Positions 1 to 7,140 of a stretch of 15,578 bases of DNA are shown one piece after another. The translations under genes were made by a program, and so were the position numbers. Source of the stretch: Frankiales bacterium (GTDB lineage Bacteria; Actinomycetota; Actinomycetes; Mycobacteriales; SCTD01); NCBI GenBank assembly GCA_025965735.1, contig JAOPWK010000346.1:1-15578 (forward strand), read 5' to 3'. The notes beneath the pieces are model-generated. The model made no database searches. It saw only the letters and a program-made list of their open reading frames with translations, and had not been told where the DNA came from. Numbering within the stretch: position 1 is the stretch's first letter; each line of letters starts with the position of its first letter.

Positions 1-193
1 TCGGGGCCGCGGCGGCGGGCGCGGCCGGAGCAGCGTGCAGAGCCGGGGCGGGGGGCGCGGCGTGGGCCGACAGGGTGGCGCCGTTGCGCGCGACCGCGAT
101 GCTGACGTCGCCGACGGTCACCACCGCCTCGTCCCAGTCAGAGTCGGCCAGGGCTCCGATGACGCGCTTGATGTCGTCGGGGGTCAGGCTCAT
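1..193 (-). CDS. Biotin carboxyl carrier protein (AccB-like), N-terminal part, cut by window edge
   Basis: Only the first 64 residues are visible; the gene continues beyond base 1. The opening (MSLTPDDIKRVIGALADSDW) followed by a stretch of alternating acidic and hydrophobic residues ending in SIAVARNG matches the N-terminal helix and strand of bacterial biotin carboxyl carrier proteins. It then enters an Ala/Pro-rich linker (about residues 43-64), the usual spacer before the biotinyl domain. The biotinylation motif itself is outside the window, so biotin attachment is inferred. The ATG at 191-193 is preceded by AAGGAG (199-204) with a 5-nt spacer. It lies 38 bp downstream of the cyclase-family gene on the same strand and is probably co-transcribed with it. 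In an acyl-CoA or oxoprolinase-associated carboxylase, this protein would shuttle carboxybiotin between a biotin carboxylase and a carboxyltransferase, which should lie to the left. Confidence 0.8.
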   Translation of the reverse strand, partial: MSLTPDDIKRVIGALADSDWDEAVVTVGDVSIAVARNGATLSAHAAPPAPALHAAPAAPAAAAP

Positions 194-231
194 GTCGTCT
201 CCTTCGTGGTGAGTGGTCGAGGCGGACTCGG

Positions 232-1065
232 TCACGGCTGCGCGGCGATCGCGATGGGCCGCAGGGGTGAACCCGTGCCGCCCTTGATGCGCAGCGGCAG
301 GGCGACGAACGTGAAGTCCGTGACGCCGTGCGCCGCAAGGGTGTCCAGGTTGAGTGACTCCATGATGTAGATGCCCTTCTCGACCAGGAAGTGCACGTGC
401 ACCGACAGAGCGACGACCGCCGGTTCCGGCTTGTGCTCGAAGTTCATGGTGTCCGACCCAGCGGCGATGATGCCCCGTGAGGAGAGCCACTCCGCGCCAT
501 CCCGCGTGAGACCGGGCAGCCCCGTCTGCAGCGCGATGTAGGCGTCGCTGTCCGGCCAGTGCCGGAGCCAGCCCGTGCGGAGCAGGAACACCGAACCCGG
601 ACCGGGCTCGGTCTTGTCAGCGAACCACTGCTCCAGCTCGGGCGGCCCGATGCCGTCGGCCGGGGTGAGCTGACGTCCCAGGAGCTTCTCCGCGTCGAGC
701 AGGTGCCCCGGCCCGATGAGCGGCGGGACGTCGAGCGCGCTCAGTGCGTCGAGTCCCCCTGTCGGCGTCTGGTGGTCGGCCATGGTGATGCCGCCGTACC
801 CCTCACCCTCGAACGACACGTGTCCGAGGGCGTCGACGTGCGACCCCACATGGGCGCCCATCGAGAAGGTCTCCATCGCAGTGGACACGCCGTTGGCGTA
901 GTTGCCCTCCCCGTGGCTCTTGGCCAGCGCGAACGAGAACGGCGGGTGGTAAGGGTGACGGGGCATCCCCGGCTCGAGCTGCAGCGCCAGGTCGAAGATC
1001 CGGACGTCCGGAGACGTCGGCCACGGGATGCGGCGATCGACGTACCCGCCTGACCAGGACTCCAT
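232..1065 (-). CDS. Cyclase-family metal-dependent hydrolase (kynurenine formamidase/isatin hydrolase-like)
   Basis: A 277-residue soluble protein of the cyclase family (Pfam Cyclase), cytoplasmic enzymes that hydrolyse amide or ring C-N/C-C bonds with a divalent metal; kynurenine formamidase and isatin hydrolase are known members. The metal motif HxGTHxDxPxH appears as HVGSHVDALGH at residues 72-82, keeping H72, H76, D78 and H82 but with Ser for Thr and Leu for Pro. The C-terminal part carries the family's GIYIMESLNLD element. The length suits the longer members of the family. The ATG at 1063-1065 has GGAGA upstream. It is the first gene of a unit with the BCCP gene and is served by a predicted promoter at 1223-1251 that contains the shared operator. 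Its substrate cannot be read from sequence; a cyclic imide, lactam or diketone-type intermediate of this pathway is a guess. Confidence 0.85.
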   Translation of the reverse strand: MESWSGGYVDRRIPWPTSPDVRIFDLALQLEPGMPRHPYHPPFSFALAKSHGEGNYANGVSTAMETFSMGAHVGSHVDALGHVSFEGEGYGGITMADHQTPTGGLDALSALDVPPLIGPGHLLDAEKLLGRQLTPADGIGPPELEQWFADKTEPGPGSVFLLRTGWLRHWPDSDAYIALQTGLPGLTRDGAEWLSSRGIIAAGSDTMNFEHKPEPAVVALSVHVHFLVEKGIYIMESLNLDTLAAHGVTDFTFVALPLRIKGGTGSPLRPIAIAAQP

Positions 1066-1222
1066 CAGATCTGTCTCCCCGCTCGATGTGCAGAGGTCCG
1101 AACGACCCCTGCCACTGTCGTCGTGCTTGGCCTACCTACTCGGGGCGGGCGGTGCCCTGCGCCCGTCCTGACGACTAACGCATGGCAGGTCGCTCCGGGC
1201 GCCCCTCGTAGACAATGACGGA

Positions 1223-1251
1223 GTTCTACCATTCGTTTGGTTGGTGAACAA
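1223..1251 (-). promoter_or_regulatory. Predicted promoter of the cyclase/BCCP unit with operator in spacer
   Basis: Reading leftwards, TTGTTC (1251-1246) and TAGAAC (1228-1223) are separated by exactly 17 bp. The spacer contains ACCAAACGAATGGT (1241-1228; its last base is the first of the -10 box). The same element, with the same 17-bp spacing and the same phase, occurs in the promoter of the solute-binding-protein gene. A bound repressor would block RNA polymerase directly. The -35 box is a mediocre match, so the call rests mainly on the parallel with the other promoter. Confidence 0.5.
1228..1241 (-). promoter_or_regulatory. Operator-like site 1 (ACCAAACGNNNGGT)
   Basis: The plus strand reads ACCATTCGTTTGGT; in the orientation of the other sites it is ACCAAACGAATGGT. 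It is an imperfect palindrome centred on CG (ACCA..CG..TGGT matches in both halves). It shares all 11 fixed positions with the sites at 9933-9946 and 10066-10079. Size and symmetry are typical of TetR-family operators; the protein that binds is unknown. Confidence 0.6.
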
Positions 1252-1277
1252 GGCTCCGACCTGACGGACGACTGTCC

Positions 1278-1306
1278 GTGACACCGTCGGCGCGCGCGCG
1301 TAGCCT
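1278..1306 (+). promoter_or_regulatory. Possible promoter of the NTF2-like gene
   Basis: GTGACA (1278-1283) and TAGCCT (1301-1306) are spaced by 17 bp of almost pure G+C. Each matches the -35 or -10 consensus in its key positions. The start point would be near 1313, giving a leader of about 115 nt. Such matches arise by chance in GC-rich DNA, so this is a candidate only. Operator site 1 lies about 37 bp upstream. Confidence 0.3.
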
Positions 1307-1429
1307 GCGCGAGTCCCGCTGCGGCCCCGCGCCAGTCACACGGCCGCCGAGGGAGCTCCGCCCGCGCTCGCCCTCAGGAAGACCCTCCCGGCAGGCGGGA
1401 CCGACCGTCGCACCGCTCTGAGGAGGCAC

Positions 1430-2008
1430 GTGTCCCAGTCTCGACGTCCGCTCCGGCCGCCGCCCGCCTGGGCCACGCGCACAGGTCTGGTGCGCCTCGC
1501 GTCACGGCCGCCCGTGGGCCTGGACGCAGCGCAGGCACTGCAGGACCGTTTGCACCGCTACTGCTGGGGCTTCGACGAACGGCGCCACGACGTGCTCGTC
1601 GACACGTTCACCGCGGATGCGGTGTGGGTGGGTGACGTCATGGGCGAGACCAGCATCGGCCCGCACCGAGGGCGGGACGCAGTGCTGTCGTGGCTGGCCG
1701 CCTTCTGGGAGCACCAGAGGGACCAGCGCAGGCACGTGGTCACGAACTTCGTGCTCGAGGAGATGAGCGACACGACGGCGACGGCCATGGCGTACCTGCT
1801 GCTGCTCGGGGCGAGCAAGTCGTCCGCCGCGCTGGAGGCCGCTGGTCTCTACCGGGTCGAGTACCGACTCGAGCAGGACGGTGCATGGCGCATCTCGCAC
1901 CTGACGGCGGGGTTCGACGCGCCGTTCTGGAAGACGGAGGTGGAGAGCATGGAGCCGTGGGTCCGCGAGCTGTTCGGGATCACGCGCCACGAACCGCCCA
2001 CCAGCTGA
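1430..2008 (+). CDS. NTF2/SnoaL-like protein (first of two)
   Basis: A 192-residue protein with the small alpha+beta cone fold of the NTF2/SnoaL superfamily from about residue 33 on: helix DAAQALQDRLHRYCWGFDER, then FTADAVWVG, a GRDAVLSWLAAFW helix, and RHVVTNF followed by the last strands (AWRISHLTAGFD). Members act as cyclases, isomerases, dehydratases or dioxygenase beta subunits, so the reaction is undetermined. The GTG at 1430 follows AGGAGG (1421-1426) by only 3 nt, which is short. A downstream GTG at 1490 or 1514 would remove an Arg/Pro-rich, apparently unstructured N-terminus and is possible. It is recognisably similar to the gene at 14728-15234 in the GRD...W...F, RH...N and AGFD segments. 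It stands alone on the plus strand between a divergent and a convergent neighbour. Confidence 0.75.
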   Translation: MSQSRRPLRPPPAWATRTGLVRLASRPPVGLDAAQALQDRLHRYCWGFDERRHDVLVDTFTADAVWVGDVMGETSIGPHRGRDAVLSWLAAFWEHQRDQRRHVVTNFVLEEMSDTTATAMAYLLLLGASKSSAALEAAGLYRVEYRLEQDGAWRISHLTAGFDAPFWKTEVESMEPWVRELFGITRHEPPTS

Positions 2009-2011
2009 CGC

Positions 2012-2055
2012 GCGAACGCGGGAGCCGCCTCGTACGAGACGGCTCCCGCGTTCGC
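2012..2055. terminator. Bidirectional terminator hairpin
   Basis: A perfect 16-bp inverted repeat, GCGAACGCGGGAGCCG (2012-2027) and its complement (2040-2055), encloses a 12-nt centre. The palindrome CTCGTACGAG in that centre extends the stem. It sits 3 bp after the stop of the NTF2-like gene and 7 bp beyond the stop of the converging hyuB-like gene. It can therefore end both transcripts. There is no T-tract, as is usual for actinobacterial terminators. Confidence 0.85.
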
Positions 2056-2062
2056 GTCGAGC

Positions 2063-4252
2063 TCAGTCGGTGAAGGGGTCGAGCACACCCACCTTCGGAG
2101 CCGCTACCGGCCCGCGGCCTGCGAAGGTCACGTCCACGGTGATCGCCGTCGCGCAAGACGGGCAGAAGTTCTCCCGGATGACGACCGGCTCAGCCGAGTC
2201 GGCGACGCGCACCTGCGACCGGTACTGCTCGAAGGCTTCTCCCACCTTCGTCTCACGGGTCACGGCCCGGTCGCGCCAGTTGCCTTCCTGCGCCCCGAGG
2301 TCCTCGCCGCACAGGCTGCAGCCCCAGCGGCCGCCCTTCGCCTGGAGAGGCGCGAACAGGTCGCCGTTCACCGTGTCCGCCTGCTTGGCCGGTGCGCCGC
2401 CGATCCGCTCGACGCGCAACGCGTCACGGTGAGCCGCCGTGGCCTCGGGGTCCGCGTGCTGCGCCTCGTCCAGGACGACTCCGTACAGCAGCTCCGCCAC
2501 AGGCTGGCTGACGTACCCGTCGCGCACGTCCTTGGCCACCAGCGCCGGGTCTCGGAACAGCGGGTCTCCGACGCCGCCTCCCCCGCCGTTGACCACCGCG
2601 AACACGTCGCCGCGCTTGAGGATCAGCTCGCCCGACTTGGCGCCGTGCGGCACGAGGGTGCCGGTCAGGTCCTCCTCGTAGGGCCACGCGCCCTGGTCGA
2701 GAAGCTCGAAGACGTTGGTGTCGGTGAACAGCTTCCAGCCGCCGGCGCCGCCCGGGTAGCCCCCGGCAGCACCACGCGGCGGCACGTAGGCAGCACTGTT
2801 GTAGCCACCACCGGCCATGCTCTCGCTGTGGATGACCGCCAGGGCGCCGGAGACGCCCATGCCGCCACGGTGGACGCCGGCTCCGGCCTGGTCCCGCGAG
2901 ACCCGACGCCAGAGGATGTAGCCGGGCTGGCTCGACTCCTCCATCTCGACGTCCGGCGTGTTGCAGCCGCACATGCACTGGGCCGCGTAGGTGTCCAGCC
3001 CGTCCGTGACGGTCTGGGCACCACCGCCCGTCGGCTGCCCCAGCGACACGGGGAAGGCGACCGTTGGGTAGCCGTTGCGCAGGTCGATGCCGAAAGAGGT
3101 GAAGAAGGCCAGGTTCTGGCACGGCTGACCGGCCACACGGCTCCGCAGGACCGGGTCCTCGCTCAGCGCGCAGGCCTGCGACAGCGCGTCGATGAGCACC
3201 TTGTTGATGCGCATCCCCGTCTCCATGTGGCTCTGGGTGACGGGTGCGGGCGGGACCGAGTTGACGATCGATCCCTTCGGACCGAGGTCGAAGGTGATGG
3301 GTCGCCACAGGCCCTGGTTGACCGGGATGTCGTAGGCCAGCTGTGACAGCAGCGTCGACCAGGACTGGCCGACCATGGCCGGCCAGGCGCCGTTGACGAA
3401 GGAGTCCGTCTGCTGGTCGCCTCGGTACTGGATGGTCATGTGGTCGCCGTCGACAACGACCCGGCACTTGACGTTGTAGAACTCCTGCGGCCCACGGACG
3501 TCGTACTCGACCCAGTCCTCGCTGGCGTACGTCCCGTCCGGGAGGTTGCGGATGATGTCCCGCATCGCCCGCTCCGAGAGGTCCTTCGAGGCTTCGTTCA
3601 GCTGGACGAAGCGGTCGTAGCCGATGTCGTCGAGCAGCGTCTTCAGCCGTCGCTCTCCGGCGCTGTTGGCGGCGATCATGCTGCGGATGTCGTTCAGGAC
3701 GATGCGCTGGAGGCGCACGTTGTTCCCGATGAACGACTCCCACTCCGGCTCGATCTTGTAGTCGCGGATGACCCGTACGGCGTTGAAGTTCAGCGCCTCC
3801 GCGAAGTTGTCGTGCGCGCTCGGCGCGAAGCCGGAGACTGCCGAGCCACCCGCGTCGAGCACGTGCTCGTTGACGTAGCCGAAGGCCACGACCTCGCCGT
3901 CGTGGAAGAACGGCATGACCACGCCCAGGTCGCCCTGGTGGATGGCGCCGGACGTGTGCGGGTCGTTGCACAGGAACCCGTCCCCCGGCCGCAGGTCCGC
4001 CAGGTCGTGCTTGGCGAGCACCGCCTTCACACCCCCGATGGCCGTGGAGATGTGGAACGTGACGAAGCCGGCGAAGGCCAGTTGCTCGGCGTTCCTGTCG
4101 ACGATGCAGGTGCTGAAGTCGAGCGCCTCGGTGACGACCGGGGAGCCGGACGTCCGCATGAGGGTGATGGCCATCTCGTTGGCCATGTTGCGAATGCTCT
4201 TGCTGTGGACCTCGATGTCGATGATGTCGAAGTCGCTCGCTGCTGTGGTCAT
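2063..4252 (-). CDS. HyuB-type subunit (hydantoinase B/oxoprolinase/ketone carboxylase family) with C-terminal zinc-ribbon-like domain
   Basis: A 729-residue protein. Residues 1 to about 610 are the HyuB (Hydantoinase_B) domain. Family marks include NDPHTSGAIHQGD at 96-108 with its conserved Asp and His residues, H67 in FVTFHIST, and the C-terminal block GGGGGVGDPLFRDP (556-569) through YGVVLD (590-595). Family members work with a HyuA partner in ATP-dependent hydrolysis of hydantoins, 5-oxoproline or caprolactam, or ATP-dependent carboxylation of acetone or acetophenone. Ordinary HyuB proteins end near residue 610. This one continues for about 115 residues with CSLC (645-648) and CPSC (697-700), a probable zinc ribbon similar to the separate gamma subunit of acetone/acetophenone carboxylases. 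It also has a Cys-rich CMCGC at 426-430 just before the conserved NTP. The ATG is 8 bp after the HyuA stop, so expression is coupled. It is the last gene of the liv-hyu unit, ended by the 2012-2055 hairpin. Confidence 0.85.
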   Translation of the reverse strand: MTTAASDFDIIDIEVHSKSIRNMANEMAITLMRTSGSPVVTEALDFSTCIVDRNAEQLAFAGFVTFHISTAIGGVKAVLAKHDLADLRPGDGFLCNDPHTSGAIHQGDLGVVMPFFHDGEVVAFGYVNEHVLDAGGSAVSGFAPSAHDNFAEALNFNAVRVIRDYKIEPEWESFIGNNVRLQRIVLNDIRSMIAANSAGERRLKTLLDDIGYDRFVQLNEASKDLSERAMRDIIRNLPDGTYASEDWVEYDVRGPQEFYNVKCRVVVDGDHMTIQYRGDQQTDSFVNGAWPAMVGQSWSTLLSQLAYDIPVNQGLWRPITFDLGPKGSIVNSVPPAPVTQSHMETGMRINKVLIDALSQACALSEDPVLRSRVAGQPCQNLAFFTSFGIDLRNGYPTVAFPVSLGQPTGGGAQTVTDGLDTYAAQCMCGCNTPDVEMEESSQPGYILWRRVSRDQAGAGVHRGGMGVSGALAVIHSESMAGGGYNSAAYVPPRGAAGGYPGGAGGWKLFTDTNVFELLDQGAWPYEEDLTGTLVPHGAKSGELILKRGDVFAVVNGGGGGVGDPLFRDPALVAKDVRDGYVSQPVAELLYGVVLDEAQHADPEATAAHRDALRVERIGGAPAKQADTVNGDLFAPLQAKGGRWGCSLCGEDLGAQEGNWRDRAVTRETKVGEAFEQYRSQVRVADSAEPVVIRENFCPSCATAITVDVTFAGRGPVAAPKVGVLDPFTD

Positions 4253-4260
4253 CGCTCGCC

Positions 4261-6357
4261 TCAGTTCGTGATCGCGAAGTTGAAGAAGCGGTCACGACCA
4301 CATGTCGCACCGCCGGGGATGTAGACCGTGGTGTCTCCGACATCGATGATGCAGGGGCCCTCCACGATGGCGCCGGGGATGAAGTCGCCTTCGGCGTAGA
4401 CCGGGATCGTCTCGGACCGCCGCGACTCGGGGAGGAACACCTCGCGCTGGCTGATCACCGTCGGCGTGGGAGCGTCCGCAACGGGCTCCTGCTCGCGGCT
4501 GAACGGCTTGGCCCGCCGGTACGTCGCCTTCACGGAAACGTTCACGAGCATGGCGGGAGAGTCGATCCAAGCCGTCCCCTCGCCATAGGCGCGCTCGTAG
4601 ATGGCAGGGAAGTCCGCGGCCAGGGCAGCGCCGTCCTCGGCCGTCAGCGTGCGGTCCGGAAGCGGAACCGTGATCTCCCAGACCTGACCGGCGAAGCAGC
4701 CGTCGCCGGTCCCGGACCACGTCAGCTCGTCCTCGGAGATCCCGTCACGCCGGGCGTCCGCAACGGCCTCCGCACGCATCTCCGCGAGCACGGCGTTGAC
4801 GTGGTCGACCTGGCCCGGGTCGGCCATGACCCAGTTGACGGTCCGGTTGTACTGCCGGACGTAGTCGGCCATGAGCACACCCTGGGCGGAGAAGGCCGAG
4901 CAGTTGTCCGGCACGACCGTGGTGCGGCACCCCAGCTTGCGAGCCACCTCGACGGCGAAGAGCCCGAGGCCGCCGCCGTACGCGAAGAACGTGAAGCGCC
5001 GCGGGTCGTAGCCGCGCTCGATGCTCACGGTGCGCAGCGCGTCTGCCATGTTCTGCACCGCGATGTCGTAGATCCCTGCGGCGGCCTGCTCGATGGTCCA
5101 GGACAGCGGCTTGGCGATCTTCGCCTCGATGGCCGCCCGCGCCGACGCGACGTCCAGCTGGTGTCGGCCCTTGAGGTAGTTGGCAGGGTCGATCAGACCC
5201 AGGGTCACGGTCGCGTCGGTGACGGCAGGGTCGGTCCCGCCCTTCCCATAGCAGACGGGACCAGGAGTGGATCCGGCACTCTGCGGTCCCACCTGGGGCA
5301 CGCCCCGCGAGTCGATCCAGGCCAGGCTGCCACCCCCGGCGCCGACGGAGACGACGTCGATGATGTCCACGCCGGTCTGCAGCTGCCCGATGGCGACGCG
5401 CTTGGCGATCGCCGGCTGCAGGTTGTACAGCAGCGCGGTGTCGAAGCTCGTGCCACCCATGTCGCCGACCAGGACGTGCTCGAGTCCCATGCGCTCCGCT
5501 ACGGCAGCGGAGCCCATCACGCCGCCGGCCGGGCCGGAGGCGAGCATGGTCATGGGCTTCTCCTTGACCGCGTCGCCGCTGACAGAGCCGCCGATGCCCT
5601 GGAAGAACGAGAGCGAGCCGGAGAAGCCGCGACGCGTCAGCTCGTTGGCGATCTGGTCGACGAAGCGCGTCGCGCCGCGGTGCGACAGGCAGTTGAAGAC
5701 GGCGGTGAAGAAGCGCTCCGTCTCGCGGATGACCGGGTGCACCTCGGAGGAGAGCATGACGACCGCGCCGGGATCCTCCTCCTGGATGATCGCCCGCGTG
5801 CGCGCCTCGTGGGCCGGCTCGAGGAAGGACCAGAGGTAGCAGACCGCGTACGCCTCGACGCCCTTCTCCTTCAGCCGGCGGACCGCAGCGCGGACGTCGT
5901 CCTCCACCAGGGCCACAGCAGCACTGCCGTCGTTGAGGACGCGCTCCGTGATCTCCTCGATGCAGTTGCGGTCGACGACCTCGGGCGGCGTCGTCTGCTT
6001 GTGGTCGTCGTAGTCGGCCTTGCGGGCGCCACGGGCGATCCGGAAGGTGTCCTTGAAGCCCCGGGTGATGAGGACGCCGACCTTGGCGCCCCGAAGCTCG
6101 GTGACGGCGTTGGTCACGATGGTCGAGCTGTTGATGAAGGTGTGGCAGTCGGCGATCAGCTGGTCCGTGCTGATGTCCAGGGACTGCGCCGCCACCTCGA
6201 TGGCATCGAAGATGCCGCGGCTGTAGTCGTCATGCGTGGTGAAGGCCTTCGCCCGGGTCAGACCTGTGGGCGAGGCGACGATCAGGTCCGTGTGCGTACC
6301 GCCGATGTCTACGCCCACGGAGAATCCCGGAGCCGCTGTAGCTGTGCTTGCCGTCAA
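4261..6357 (-). CDS. HyuA-type ATP-dependent subunit (hydantoinase A/oxoprolinase/ketone carboxylase family)
   Basis: A 698-residue cytoplasmic protein. It opens with a Hydant_A_N domain and carries an ASKHA-type nucleotide-binding core: GVDIGGTHTD (15-24, phosphate 1), SGPAGGV (274-280) and DMGGTSFD (299-306, phosphate 2), with a later YGGGLGLFAVEVARKLG adenosine-side element. Enzymes of this family phosphorylate a carbonyl substrate or bicarbonate, with the HyuB partner completing hydrolysis or carboxylation. The length (about 700) fits both hydantoinase A and acetone carboxylase beta. The start is TTG at 6357 (plus-strand CAA 6355-6357), supported by GGGAG 5 nt upstream and by the position of the first conserved motif at residue 15. 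It follows livF by 78 bp and is translationally linked to hyuB. The sequence cannot separate lactamase from carboxylase activity; the gamma-like extension on the partner favours carboxylase. Confidence 0.87.
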   Translation of the reverse strand: MTASTATAAPGFSVGVDIGGTHTDLIVASPTGLTRAKAFTTHDDYSRGIFDAIEVAAQSLDISTDQLIADCHTFINSSTIVTNAVTELRGAKVGVLITRGFKDTFRIARGARKADYDDHKQTTPPEVVDRNCIEEITERVLNDGSAAVALVEDDVRAAVRRLKEKGVEAYAVCYLWSFLEPAHEARTRAIIQEEDPGAVVMLSSEVHPVIRETERFFTAVFNCLSHRGATRFVDQIANELTRRGFSGSLSFFQGIGGSVSGDAVKEKPMTMLASGPAGGVMGSAAVAERMGLEHVLVGDMGGTSFDTALLYNLQPAIAKRVAIGQLQTGVDIIDVVSVGAGGGSLAWIDSRGVPQVGPQSAGSTPGPVCYGKGGTDPAVTDATVTLGLIDPANYLKGRHQLDVASARAAIEAKIAKPLSWTIEQAAAGIYDIAVQNMADALRTVSIERGYDPRRFTFFAYGGGLGLFAVEVARKLGCRTTVVPDNCSAFSAQGVLMADYVRQYNRTVNWVMADPGQVDHVNAVLAEMRAEAVADARRDGISEDELTWSGTGDGCFAGQVWEITVPLPDRTLTAEDGAALAADFPAIYERAYGEGTAWIDSPAMLVNVSVKATYRRAKPFSREQEPVADAPTPTVISQREVFLPESRRSETIPVYAEGDFIPGAIVEGPCIIDVGDTTVYIPGGATCGRDRFFNFAITN

Positions 6358-6422
6358 TGTCGCTCCCGAATCCGGATCTCGCCACTCACCGCGGATGCGG
6401 CGAGCTTGTGTGCTGCAGCTGG

Positions 6423-6435
6423 GCCCGTTTCGGGC
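6423..6435 (-). promoter_or_regulatory. Small hairpin abutting the livF stop codon
   Basis: GCCCG (6423-6427), TTT, CGGGC (6431-6435) forms a 5-bp stem with a 3-nt loop directly after the livF TGA and before hyuA. It may protect or partly terminate the mRNA between transport and enzyme genes. It is short and could be chance. The remaining bases of this 78-bp gap show no clear promoter. Confidence 0.3.
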
Positions 6436-7140
6436 TCAGGCGACGCTCTCGGTGCCGCTGGTAGAGAGGTAGGCGTGCTCGATGTCGGCGACCCGTAGGC
6501 GCGCCTCGGCTGCTGTCAGGTCCAGCACGACGCGTCCACGGCGCATCACGTAGACGCGGTCGACGTAGCGGAGGGCCTTCCGCACGTGCTGCTCGACGAG
6601 CAGCACGCCCGTACTGCGCTCGCGAGCGGCTTCGCGCAGTGCCAGGAACAGGCGCGTGACCACGAGCGGGGCGAGCCCCAGTGAGAGCTCGTCGGCCAGC
6701 AGGACCTTGGGGTGGCGCGCCAGCGCGCGGGCGACCGACAGCATCTGCTGCTCCCCGCCCGAGATCAGCCCGGCCCGAACGTCCATGCGCTTCTCCAACT
6801 CGGGGAACAGCTGCAGGACCGCTTCCACCTCGACGTCGCCGACGCGCAGGTTGTCGCGCACGCTCAGCCCCTTGAACACCGAGCGCTCCTCGGTGACGTA
6901 GGCAAGACCACGCCTTGCCCGCTGGTGCAGTGGTCGCGTGGCGGGCTCCCCGTCGATCTGCACTGCGCCGGACAGGCTCGGGATCGCTCCGCTCACGGCC
7001 ATCAGAGTGGTGGTCTTGCCGGCGCCGTTCGCACCGAGCAGAGCCACCACCTCTCCGCGGCCCACGTGGAGGTCGAGCTCGTGCACCACGGGCTGTGGCC
7101 CGTAGCCGACGCTGAGTCCGGAGACTTCGAGGACGTTCAC
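6436..7140 (-). CDS. livF: ABC transporter ATP-binding protein, LivF type
   Basis: A 234-residue ATPase, exactly the usual LivF length. Walker A is GANGAGKT (36-43), the signature is ISGGEQQ (125-131), Walker B is KVLLADE (144-150) and the switch His is H184 in VEQH. With LivG it forms the nucleotide-binding pair that powers LivH/LivM uptake at the inner face of the membrane. The frame is open further upstream to 7320, but that part is Arg/Gly-rich and overlaps the preceding gene. The GTG at 7138-7140 overlaps the TGA of the liv fusion gene as GTGA and has AGGAGA upstream, so this start is chosen and translational coupling is expected. The substrate class (branched amino acid, amide, aromatic or other carboxylate) is not given by the ATPase. 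Confidence 0.92.
   Translation of the reverse strand: MNVLEVSGLSVGYGPQPVVHELDLHVGRGEVVALLGANGAGKTTTLMAVSGAIPSLSGAVQIDGEPATRPLHQRARRGLAYVTEERSVFKGLSVRDNLRVGDVEVEAVLQLFPELEKRMDVRAGLISGGEQQMLSVARALARHPKVLLADELSLGLAPLVVTRLFLALREAARERSTGVLLVEQHVRKALRYVDRVYVMRRGRVVLDLTAAEARLRVADIEHAYLSTSGTESVA

Larger units (their letters stand above)
1066..1429. promoter_or_regulatory. Divergent intergenic regulatory region
   Basis: This 364-bp stretch separates the leftward cyclase/BCCP unit from the rightward NTF2-like gene. It holds the minus-strand promoter with embedded operator (1223-1251) and a possible plus-strand promoter (1278-1306). It also has a small hairpin at 1264-1279 (ACGGAC, 4-nt loop, GTCCGT) and an alternating GC run at 1289-1300. 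I see no convincing coding frame in it. The leader of the cyclase mRNA would be about 150 nt, long enough for post-transcriptional control, but no known riboswitch fold is recognised. Confidence 0.6.

Noticed and set aside
1066..1222. Riboswitch or small RNA in the cyclase leader
   Set aside because: The leader is long enough, but I recognise no conserved riboswitch core or stable multi-stem structure.
1287..1310. Alternating CG run as a possible Z-DNA or repeat element
   Set aside because: Only about a dozen bases long, not repeated elsewhere, and expected occasionally in DNA of this composition.
2424..4343. Minus-strand open frame of about 639 codons overlapping the hyuB-type gene in another frame
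   Set aside because: The translation is a low-complexity Arg/Pro/Gly/His-rich sequence, a typical shadow frame in GC-rich DNA. The HyuB frame has conserved motifs throughout.
4801..6498. Long plus-strand open frame of about 565 codons antisense to the hyuA-type gene
   Set aside because: It mirrors the third-position GC bias of the true gene. Its product is Arg/Asp/Val-rich without any family motif, and the minus-strand frame has clear nucleotide-binding motifs.
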